Assembly (NCBI GenBank): GCA_000231825.2 | Contig: JH720366.1 | Span: forward strand, 340,402 to 404,401 | Direction of reading: 5' to 3' | Length of the DNA stretch: 64,000 bases | Source of the DNA: Tetrahymena elliotti 4EA | Lineage: Eukaryota; Ciliophora; Oligohymenophorea; Hymenostomatida; Tetrahymenidae | Shown here: one piece after another, positions 37,652 to 49,254 of the stretch | Layout of the letters: the number at the start of each line of letters is the position of its first letter | Numbering within the stretch: the first letter of the stretch is position 1 | Notes under the pieces: generated by a model | Databases searched by the model: none | What the model saw: only the letters and a program-made list of their open reading frames with translations | Told to the model about the DNA's origin: nothing | Made by a program: the position numbers and the translations under genes

Positions 37652-40600
37652 TCAACTGTAACTCTTACCTTCAAAGAGTTTTTTATAAGATAAAACTAAT
37701 TTTTCACCTCCGATATTATTAAGAATAGATTATGTAATGATGCCAGTTAATTATTCAGAGCCATTAATAGAGTTTATATCCAATTTTTAACATTTACCTC
37801 CTGTAAATTTAGAAATTTCTTCAAAGTTTTATTTAGCTTCTGGGTGTAAATAAAAACAGTGGACAGGAATACCTGACTCTTTGAGTTTTTTTAATTCTAT
37901 TTTATAGTGAGTCATGGTAGAAAATTTACTACTTACCCAATATTTTTCTCCTCCATACTTCTTTCTATCCTTTTAAATAGCCTTTTAATCTTTAGATGGA
38001 GCATCACCTATTAAAATTACTTATGAGATTTTATTTAAACTGTGCTCTTAATTAGCATGCCATAAGCCAATTTCAATAGCTTCTTCATAGTCACCACCTC
38101 CTTATGCTTTAACATTTTTGATAAATTCACGTAAGTTATCTGGTTTCGATTCCCAAGGAGANNNNNNNNNNNNNNNNNNNNNNNNNNNNNNNNNNNNNNN
38201 NNNNNNNNNNNNNNNNNNNNNNNNNNNNNNNNNNNNNNNNNNNNNNNNNNNNNNNNNNNNNNNNNNNNNNNNNNNNNNNNNNNNNNNNNNNNNNNNNNNN
38301 NNNNNNNNNNNNNNNNNNNNNNNNNNNNNNNNNNNNNNNNNNNNNNNNNNNNNNNNNNNNNNNNNNNNNNNNNNNNNNNNNNNNNNNNNNNNNNNNNNNN
38401 NNNNNNNNNNNNNNNNNNNNNNNNNNNNNNNNNNNNNNNNNNNNNNNNNNNNNNNNNNNNNNNNNNNNNNNNNNNNNNNNNNNNNNNNNNNNNNNNNNNN
38501 NNNNNNNNNNNNNNNNNNNNNNNNNNNNNNNNNNNNNNNNNNNNNNNNNNNNNNNNNNNNNNNNNNNNNNNNNNNNNNNNNNNNNNNNNNNNNNNNNNNN
38601 NNNNNNNNNNNNNNNNNNNNNNNNNNNNNNNNNNNNNNNNNNNNNNNNNNNNNNNNNNNNNNNNNNNNNNNNNNNNNNNNNNNNNNNNNNNNNNNNNNNN
38701 NNNNNNNNNNNNNNNNNNNNNNNNNNNNNNNNNNNNNNNNNNNNNNNNNNNNNNNNNNNNNNNNNNNNNNNNNNNNNNNNNNNNNNNNNNNNNNNNNNNN
38801 NNNNNNNNNNNNNNNNNNNNNNNNNNNNNNNNNNNNNNNNNNNNNNNNNNNNNNNNNNNNNNNNNNNNNNNNNNNNNNNNNNNNNNNNNNNNNNNNNNNN
38901 NNNNNNNNNNNNNNNNNNNNNNNNNNNNNNNNNNNNNNNNNNNNNNNNNNNNNNNNNNNNNNNNNNNTTCTTAATTTTCAAAGAATACTAAAATAGCTCT
39001 TTTATCTAATTTTTTATTAATTTAATCTATTAAAGTTTTATAATAATTATCTGAATTTTCAATATAAACATCATCCTTTTTTGCAAATTTACATTTATTA
39101 TCTCCAAAAACGCTAGGGATAAATGTTTTATGTTTGATTTTATAAATTCCTTCAACAATTTTAGTTTCATATTTTGTAAGATTTTTTAAAGTTCCTGTTA
39201 CACCCATAATTTACTAAAACTTGCTAGGGATTTCAGCATATGAAAAGCTACCACATCGAATACCGATAAAAGTATTTTCTTTTAATGTTGTTTCTGTAAT
39301 CTTACTTCTTTCATATTCTTTGTAGTGGGCAAACAATGTCTTGTAACCAAATGAAATATTAAAAGAAATTCCATCCTATTCTTTATATCCAATTCTTCCA
39401 TCAATTGTAACTTCATACTCATGCTCATAATTTTATAAATCTGCCATCAAATCTTTAAGTGCTTCTTCAAGTAATTTTTAACATCCCTCAAATTATTTGC
39501 AGCAATTTTAGAAGACTTATGATTACTTAGCTTAGCTATAAGTTAATTTATTATTTCTCTCATTCCAAAGGAAAGTAATCAACTCTTGTATAGTTTCATG
39601 CTTTAGACGAGCTAAAGGTATATATACATTGCCATAAAATGATGTACTAAAAAATACATCAACTTCATCAACTAATAATATTTTTGGCCTTTTATTTTTC
39701 TTTGTAGCATCCTTTTAATTAATTGGCTTATTTTCAAGCATCTTAATTACTTTATTACGAATATCCCCTTCTTCGTTGATAATTTATTCACAAATTTTTG
39801 TAAAAGGTCCATAGCTTATATTTTGTGTTAAGTCTAAAATTTCAAATATGGGTAAAAATGATTCATAATCTCTTTAACTTAGATACTAACTATAGCAAGC
39901 ACAACTTACATCAGCTCCTAATATTACTAAAATTGCTGTTGCTATAGCTAAAGTAATAGATTTCCCTTCTCCTGTTCCAATTTCAATAAGATTATTCTTC
40001 AATTTATCATCATCATCAACTTCTACTTGCGAATTATCATTTTCTTTAAAAAATCCTACCATCTTCTTAATAATTCCTTCCTGAATAACATCATATCCAA
40101 GTCCAAGCAATCTTAAGATAGAAATAATTTATCCGGGATGAGGTTGTAAAATAAAATTATTTCTTGAATCAGATGAGTTATTATCATAGTAAAATTATAT
40201 GTTTTAAAATGACCATAAACTGAATAATAAAGATATTAATTTAGGTATATCTTTTTTAATATTAGCACTCCAAATCAAATTTCCATTATTAGCTTCCCTC
40301 TTAAAGTCTTTAATTTTAACCACTAAATCTTTTAAAATATTTTCTTGAGATAATTTTTTTGTTTCAAGTTAGAATAAACAATCTTTCATAGTTTCATTAA
40401 ATTTAAAGATAATTTGATCATACAAAGATTTTAATCTTTTTTTACTTAAATCATCTCCATTAATTTTTTCAATTACATATTCAATTCCATGCTTTTATGT
40501 TTTTTGATTAAAAATAGCTATTGATGATCCTTTAAAAACACTATGCTCTGATAAAATAATTTATCCTACTCCATCAGGTTCCCTTTCAAGTATAGTTGCA

Positions 40601-43600
40601 ATCAAACCTATTATTTTACCACCGTCATTTGTTTCTTATCTTAACTTTTTAAGTTTTTCATCAATTTTTTTATCAACTCCAATTTTAAAAGATAAAATAA
40701 TATCTGCAATTCTCTTCATTTAGATAAGGTTATTTGCTATTAATTAAGGTTCACTACTTTTTTTAATGCTCTCAGAATATGTATCAACTTTAGCTGAAAT
40801 TGCTATTTTCATTTTTTAAAAAGTTGAATCAACAACTTCTTTAAATTTATGAATATTGACTTATTCATTAAAATGCATCATATTTTCATAATTGAAATTT
40901 AAACATTCTAATTCTTCCTTTGTTAAATTATTATTTTTTTCGATTATCCTATTTAAATTACCCATTGCTGAATCAATTTTTTTGTTTATATTTTCGAAGC
41001 AATCTTTATCATATTTCTCTAAGTCAAACTTTTCTGATTAGAAATGTTTTTTAAACTTCTGAACATCTTCAAGAGCTTTGAGTTTAATATCAAGAGATTT
41101 GTAATATCGAATTCTTTAGCTTTCATAACCATTTTAAAAATTAAAGCCCAAAACTTATTCATATATTTCCTTTAATTTTTATAAGGAATAATCTATTGAT
41201 TCTTCATAGGTTCTACAATTAATTATCTGCAAAAAATGTTCATTCTCAAAATTTTTTGTACCTTTTACTTTAAATTAAAAGTCACTGTTTTTAATTTCTT
41301 TCAGTATTTCATTTCTTTTTTCTAATGACTCTAAAGCTTCTCCTAATTCTTTGATGTTTAAATTTTCAAGTGACTATTCCAATTTTTCTTAAATTGATTT
41401 GAAGTATTTAGAAAGTTCTAAGAATAATTCATTAATATCTTTTTTCAAATCTATTTCCTTAGTAATATTAGAATCTTATTATTAGGAATAAAAAGTTGCA
41501 ACCATCTCAAAAGTTTTCTTAATTTCTGCAATTCTATCAAATTTTGAAATCGACTTAATGAAATTAATTGATTTAAACATTTTTAATTCTATTTCTTTTT
41601 TAATTTCATCAAACATTCCTTGAATTTCTTCAATATCTTTGAAATTTTCTAGATAATTATTCAAATTTTTTGTGGCATCTATAATTTTTTTTATATTACT
41701 TGACTGTAACTATTCCATATCATTATCAATCACTTTTTTATGTCCCTTACACTATTCTATGACATGTTTATTGACTTTACTTTTGAAATTATCTAAATTA
41801 TTTTTTTCACATTTTTCATGGAAATTTTTTAATTGTATAACATCTTAATTTTTTTTAATTTCATCAAATTCTTTTTCATATCTTTCTTCAGTTTTTTAAA
41901 CAGCATCTCTTTACTGTCTTAATTCACCTTCTAAATAGGGTTTCATATCTTCTGGTAGAAAATGTAAAGTTTGCTCAATCTATTAAATAAGCTCTTCTCT
42001 ATCATGAGATGAAGCATCTTTCAGTTTTTTTAGCTTTTCTCTAATTTTTGTATGAATATTTTCTTTAATTTCATTAAAAGATTGTGTATAACTTATACTA
42101 CGGTTTGCAACTTTTTTGAGTTTTTCTAAAATTTATTTTGGTGGTGTTAGTACAAATTTATCTTAATCAATTTCTATGTATTACTTTACAATTTTTTAAA
42201 CAATTTCTTCAATGGATTACTGTAATAGTTCAACCTCTTTATTTAAACTTTCATCAATGCATAAGTTTCCTAAAATTTGACATATTTAAATGACATTCTC
42301 TCTTTTATTTTCTGCTTCCTCGAAATCATTAGCTTTAATCAAAGCCATAATATTATTAATATATTTTTTAATTTTGTCTTAAATGATTGTTTTTATTTCT
42401 TCTAAATCTACATCAATCTAAAATTTGGTTTAGGGAGATGAAGATGGAATTTTTTCTTGTTATTATTCTATATCTTTTTTGTTTTCCTAAACAGAAATAT
42501 TTGTACATTACACTTACTTCAAAAATTAAGGAACATATTTCTTAGCATTATTGATTTTGCTTAAATTTCCAACAATAACATTCATACTTTCCATCTATTT
42601 TTCAAGATCACTGTTCAATATTAGAGAAATAGATTTTCTTTTTGTATTTTCTAAAATTTCTTTAACTGTAATGTTAATGTTATGTTTAATTTATTCCATA
42701 GCTTTATTACCTATATTATCATCTATATCTAATAATTCCCCAGCCACTTGTTAAAATTCACATTTTTCAATGAAGTTAAGAATAGTTTTATAAATATCTC
42801 TTATACCTTCTGTAAATTTAGATTAGTATTACTTGTATAATTAATAATAATTATTATCTTCATTTATCAAAAAATCTAATTAAGTCAAAGCTTTAGCAAT
42901 ATCTAAATGAACCCTTACATTTTAGCCATTTAATGTACATTGATGCATTTATTCACGAAGCTCAATCAAATTTTATTAAATAGTTTTTCTCCATAAATTG
43001 AGAAGATCTCTTCCTTTAACAATTTCAAATACTTTTGGATAAGGTTATATATCTATTATTTCTTACAAACTAGAAGCCATCTACTGTGAATATTAAAATG
43101 CTTCACTTGTATCACCTGAAACAATACTTTAGATTTTTACAAAATTACTATTTAGTTCTTTAGTTATATTTTCTTCATACTTTTTCAAAAATTTATTAAC
43201 TTGATGCTACTATAATTTGCTTGCATCGTCTCTAAGGTTTCTTATTTTTTTACATTACTCAAGATAATTCAATGCATCTTCAACTAATTAGCCATCTAAT
43301 TTTTCAAAAATATAATCTTATTCTATTTTTTCTTTACTAATTATATCCTATTCTAATTTTTCTATACTTTTCACCAAAGACCTTATATTTTCAATTTCAT
43401 TTTTCTTTAGCAGCTCTTCTTTTTCTACTATTAGTTCTTATGATTTAAGTAAATTTTAATATCCTTATTCGATAGACTTTCCTTTCTATAATTCTTCCTA
43501 TTTAGAAATTAGTTATCTTTATTAATTTTGTACTTCAATCTTACTTACTAATAGTTCTTACTATAAATCCTCAATATTTTACTACTACTGTCTGTTAAGT

Positions 43601-46600
43601 GAATTTTCTTCATTTTGTTAATTTTATGAAATACCTTACTCCTTTTTCTCAATACCTTAAATAAAACTTAATTTAATTTATATTGATTCATATATTTACT
43701 TTTAATCATCTACTTCAATTTCAGGTATCATATTTGAAATTTAATAAACTTCCTCTTCTAATATCTTCAATTTATCACAAAATACTTTATAATCTTCAAT
43801 TTAATTTTCTTTTAAATATTTAATAAGAGATGGTCGATTGTGATACTCTTTTTAAATATCTTTTAATTTCTATAACTGTTATTTTTGGTTGTGAAGGGCT
43901 TTGCTATCTAAATTAAAAGTTTGATGAATTAATTCAAAAATATTTTTTGTTGATTTTTCGAACCTTTATTCAGCGCTTACACGATACTTTTACAACTCTG
44001 GAGTTTTTTCTTCAAAAGGACTCATAGCCTAAATTTATGTTACATAACCCCATGCTTTTTCTAAATTTTTATAGCTTGATATATCTAAATCTGTATCAAG
44101 AAGCTATTCAGATATTATAAGAGCATGCTTGATTAAATCATCATTTATATTTTTCATTATATTGTTAAATGAATCTTCTCTAATACCATCCATCCATTAT
44201 GCATCCACTAACTACTTTACACAACGATAAACTTTTTCATAGTTGACATTTTAAGGTGAATTATGAAACGTTGATAGAATCATTTCTGCATCTCTTCTTA
44301 TCTCTTACATTTTTCCAAAAACGCTTTAAGTTGTTTAATGGAACTATTCTTATATTCTTTCAGAATGACTTTAAGTATCCTTTATCAATTTCATTTGATT
44401 TATCAGGCCTTCAATATCTTTGAAAGACTTTTAAGATTCACTATTAAGAATTTCATTGATTTCTTTACAAAGTTTTTCAAATTTTTTGAAAATCTTTTCA
44501 TTTAAATCATTGATTACATTTTGAATCTTATCAACTGTAATATGCTCTCTTAATTCGTATGTTTCTTTAACATCAATGAGCTCTTAAATAATTTCTTTTA
44601 TTTTTTCTTAGCTTTCTTTGTTAAATTCATTTTTTAAAATAGGATCTACTTCTTTTGTGATTTAAACTAATTCACTAATTAACAATTATATTAAGTTGTT
44701 TTTTTAACTTTGTAATTAATCATTATTACAATGATTAGTGTATTAAGCTATTTATTAGTTTATTTATGATAAATAATCAGAAAATTCTTTATAATTCTTA
44801 CTCTTTAAAGCGCTTTCTGCATTACTTATGATATGCTATTGTATCTATTGTATTTTATACTACAAATTATAATATTATTCTTGTAGCTCAGGAAATTCAC
44901 TTGTCAATAGTTTTTGATTGTCAAATTTATTTTTTTGTTAATTGTATTCTTGAATAGTATTTTCATCCAACCCTTAGTTGATTTCTTACATTATACCCTT
45001 CAAATTTTAGATTAATGACTCAGACTAGAATAAATCATTGCCCAAGTGACTAGATCTTAATTAGTCAATTTACTTAAATTCATAAATACACTTTTTGTAT
45101 TCTCTAATCTCCTCTATGCTTAAGCTATTATTTTTTTAAATGTTTCTATTAAATTAATCTGTAATTTTTTAATAGTTTTGGTTTAAATTATTTTTTATGT
45201 ATGAGACACTTTCGTCATAAATGTTTTTTAATGATTTTTAATTGAGGGTTTCAATCAAATAAATCATATCGTCTAGTTTATGTTTTATTAATAAATAATC
45301 ATTTCTTTATGTAGCTGATATAATGCTTGATTTGTGTAAATTAAGCTGATCACGTATAACTTCCCTTGATTTATCTGTAATTGATACAATAAAAACTTCA
45401 TCTGGATTTTCTATTGCTTTTTATTTTAAAATATATTTAATACAATCTGAAGGTTTTCCTTTCAATGGATCAACTATTTAACCTGGATTTTCAGCCATGC
45501 TTTCAAGAAGAAACAAAAATTGTTGATCATGATTTTCATTTGGATCTTTTTAAATGGTTGTATATATAGAACTTAACAAAGCAGTAATTCCTTCAATATT
45601 TTTATCATAAAATTTTGTGTAAAGATACGAGAAAGATTCTAAATGCTCTCCTACTTTCTTAATAAGTCCTACAAGAGTATGGGCTAATATTTTAATACCT
45701 TCTCCTCTATCTCCAATACTTTGGTTACTAGCAAGGATTATTGGTCTTACACTCTTACAGCCTTATATAGCTTACACAATACCTATTCCATTAGCTATAT
45801 CTACTTCAGGGCCAGCAGTATCTCCAAAACCAGGAGTATCACAAATAATTAAAGATTCCTCTTTTAAAATTCCTAAATTTTTAGTATTTACATTTATAGC
45901 AGTTAAGAATCTAGTTTCAGATACAGCGAATGGACTTACTATTATTTTCTTTAAGTTATTATCCTTTATTTTTTCAACAACAGGACCAATGTATTATAAA
46001 ATATTACCTCTAGGAAGCTAAACCTATTACATTTTCATTTCAGAACCTGCTAAGAAATGGATAGTTGTAGATTTACCAGCACCTGTACCACCAAGTAGTA
46101 ATAAAATGTCTTTGTTTTCAATCTATTTAGCAGAATCTTCTGTTTTTTTGATTAAGCGCTTTAGTTCAAAAATATTAAGTGGTCTCAAAAGCTTCAAAAG
46201 CTATTAAGCATGACCATAAATTTCTTATAAATTAAAATTACTAATTGAATATTTCATAGAACTAACTATAGATTTAGCATTCTCAGACATCAGATCTTCT
46301 ACCAAAAGTAGCTTTTGCACTATATCTATCTATTAAGATAACTTTAAATAGTTAATTTTATTATCATCATGATCATTTGCTGAGCTTCCTTACAAATTAA
46401 TTATTAAATCCAGAAGGATAATTATTTACTATTCTGCACACTCTGGATATGATAATATATCTTCTTAAAGTGAAATTTATTCCTCAAGAAGCTATTTCAA
46501 GCTATTTTAATTTTTTATTTCTTAACTTTAATCTATTTCATATTCATATTTTTAAAATTAAGTTGTTTCAGCTTATTCACTTTATTTAAAATCTATCTTT

Positions 46601-47901
46601 TATTCCTCTTCTTCTTGTACTTCAATAACTTTTAATCCTTACTCCATTTATTTTTCTTGTTCATTTAGTTTACTTTATTCTTGATCTTCCTAATCAGCTT
46701 ACAACCTTTAGTAAATTTCATATAAGTTTTCAAGTTTTTCAAGTGATTTTTGTCTAAGCAATACTAACTTATTTCTATTTGAGACTACAAGAGTTTAAAT
46801 CTCCTCTTTTTTTCTCTTTATTTCATTTTCTAATTAATCACCAGTTTCAAGATCCAATTCTTTTAATCCATTTTCTAGTAATAATAGAAGGTCTATGTTT
46901 TTATCAGCTTTATTTTTATTAGAATCATTGATTTATTAATAAATTTTGTACAAATCTTCAAGCTTTTCAAGAGATTTTTATCTTTGTAAAGCTAAGTTAT
47001 TCCTTTTTTAAGATTAAAGTGTTTAAATTATCTCTTTTTTTGCTACAATTTAACTTTCCAATTAATCACCACTTTCAAGATCAAAATCATTCAAACCTTA
47101 TTGAAGTTATTATTTTAATTCATTTAGTTTTCCCTATTCATTGTCACCCTTCAAATTTTATATTTCTTAGAAAATTTAATATAAGTTTTCAAGCTTTTCT
47201 AGAGATTTTTTTCTTTACTCAGCTTAGTTCGTCTTTTTTTATTCTTCCAATTTTTAGATTTAATCTTTTTTATCAGTAATTTCACTTTCTAACTAATCTC
47301 CATGTTCAAGGTCAAAATCTTTTAAACCATTTTCTAGTTATTATTACAGCTGTTATTGAAGGTCAACAATTTTTCTACTTTTTTAGTCATCATAAAAATG
47401 GTTAAGTTGTTTGTGAATTTTATACAAATTTTGAAGATTTTCTAGAGATTTTTTTCTCTATTAGGCTTTGTTCACTTTATTTTCTCTTTCCAGTTGTTAT
47501 ATATCCTATATCTTTTGTTTGATTTCATTTTCTAGCTCATTTCCACTTACAAGGTCAAGATCTTTTAATCCTTAGTTTAAAGATTTCTTCAGTTCATCTA
47601 ATTCTTTCTATTTTTAATCAGTTGATAAAATTTCTTCAAATTATTCCATTTAATTTGAGTTTTTTGGAGTTTCTAACAATTATTTTCTTTCAATAGAAAA
47701 ATTATTCCTCTCTTATATTTGAAATCCATCAGAATTCTAATTTTTTGAGGCATATTAATTTTCTTTAATTTCCCCTCTATTAAGGCCTTATCCATGTTCT
47801 TTTTACAAATTAGAAGATTCTTAAGACTCATTTTAATCCTGAGATTTCTTCTGTTATGTTTAGTCTTAATCACTATCGCTTTCAGTGTCACTGAAATGCA
47901 T
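37652..47901 (-). CDS. Gene 4: coiled-coil/GTPase/SecA-motor/vWA giant protein, with an assembly gap
   Basis: It starts at MHFSDTESDSDQDQ (ATG 47901), where an in-frame TGA lies 22 codons upstream with no earlier ATG. It ends in YSYS-like sequence before TGA at 37652-37654. One frame holds from the start to the gap at 38967. Four clear coiled-coil repeats plus a degenerate one precede the GTPase (GGTGAGKSTT near residue 610; DTPGFGDTAGPEVD near 690). The helical region differs from genes 1 and 3 by local indels around 43330-43740. The SecA motor has IGTGEGKSITLA near 2645, ILLVDEVDVFF near 2746 and MGVTGTL near 2900. The fragment after the gap gives the C-terminal half of the vWA domain. The shortest repeat array of the three close paralogues makes it smaller than gene 3. 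Expressed or not cannot be judged. Confidence 0.87.
38162..38967. other. Assembly gap (806 N) inside gene 4
   Basis: The gap is at the same position in the gene as that in gene 3. Flanking sequence is identical on both sides: about 90 bases to the left from ccaatttcaatagc, and 94 bases to the right from ttcttaattttc. A length of 783, taken from gene 2, would restore the frame. Confidence 0.9.
46830..47580 (-). repeat. Four coiled-coil repeats of gene 4
   Basis: Core copies lie near 47540, 47300, 47060 and 46845, spaced about 230-240 bases. A further remnant near 46620 keeps only the LxGLKVIE-like part. This is the smallest array among the SecA-bearing paralogues. Confidence 0.75.
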
Positions 47902-48097
47902 TTTTTTCTAATTAGTTTTTTTATTATTACTTGATTTCTTTTATTATTTTATTTTTTTAAAAAATCATCAAATACTCATCTTGAATTTAATATAGTATTT
48001 CTTTGAAATATTAGAGAATGATGATCACAGAATGGAAAATCAACTTCATTTGAAAAAAACCTTGAGTGGTAAAAGTAGAGATATTTTTAAAATGCAA

Positions 48098-48109
48098 ACT
48101 TAAGGGGGT
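48098..48109 (-). promoter_or_regulatory. Putative upstream element of gene 4
   Basis: acttaagggggt on the plus strand (sense ACCCCCTTAAGT), 197 bases before the gene 4 ATG. It matches the elements of genes 1 and 3 exactly over 12 bases; the companion taaacctacc box is not evident here. Confidence 0.4.
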
Positions 48110-49193
48110 GGGTATCAAATTATTTATGTAAAAAAGTATTCATAAATTAATTGCCATATAATGATACAACATATATGTAAAAATCAAATTTTCAAAAACT
48201 CATACCCCCCAAAATATAAATAAAGTTATCACTTATTTAAAAGCTTTATGTTGTAATTAATAATTAAGAATATTGATTTGGTTTATCAGTTTAATATTTT
48301 ACAAATAAAAACAATTTAGCTTCAAAGGAAAATCTAATGAAAAAGTAAATAATTGCCTTAAATATGATTAATAAGAATTTTAAGATCACAACCAAACATT
48401 TTAGAATAAACTAATACAAGAAAATATTTTAATCATGCTAATTTTTACATCTAAAAACAAAACAAAAAAAATTACTCCTATTAGCTCCTATTGATCAAAA
48501 ATATTTACTAATTTCGAGGAGAAAATAAAATACTTTTATATTTAATGCGTATTTAATGAAAGAGGATATTTGATTATCAAGCTATTTTTCTTTTTGAATT
48601 AGTATAATTTCTTTTTTAATTTTCAAAGATTAACTTACACAAACACTTTTAAACAGTAATCACTGTACTGAGATTCAGCTCTTATATTTATAATATAAAT
48701 CATTTATAAGAAATTTCTGTAAATCATATCCCTCTTCATTTCATAAAAAAATTTTTATCTATTTATTCTAGATTTATAATGCAAAAAGTTGAATTATAAA
48801 CTTTTTAGCCTGTTAAAAAGATTGTTGATTTTCTAGAATCCATCAAACTAAGTAAATCAATTTTTAACTTAATTGCTTTAATATTTGACAAAATCATGTT
48901 ATACATAATGATTTAATGAATGATTGATTTCTATTTTATATCTTTCAATTGTGTGTAATTAAAATTATTTATTTATTTTTCAATAAAATAAATAAGTATT
49001 TTCATTAAATAAATTAGTAAAATTCTAGTTATTATAGTATGTCAAAAAAGTCTGTTTAAAGGCTACCATTATTTAAAAATACTAAAGATAAATTTATGAG
49101 AGGGGCATCAATTAATAGATCACAGTAAACTACACTCATATAGATATGAAAGAAGGTATCTATTTTTTAAAAATATTAGTTTATTTTATATAT

Positions 49194-49254
49194 TAAACCT
49201 ACCCTATCAACATTTTTTTAAATATGTATTTTAGAATTAAAAAACTTAAAGGGT
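49194..49254 (-). promoter_or_regulatory. Orphan, degenerate copy of the family upstream element
   Basis: taaacctaccctatcaac at 49194 and acttaaagggt at 49244-49254 reproduce the order and spacing of the gene 3 element. The expected start site some 110-160 bases further on (about 49090) shows no family N-terminus, so the gene it served seems to be gone. Confidence 0.5.
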
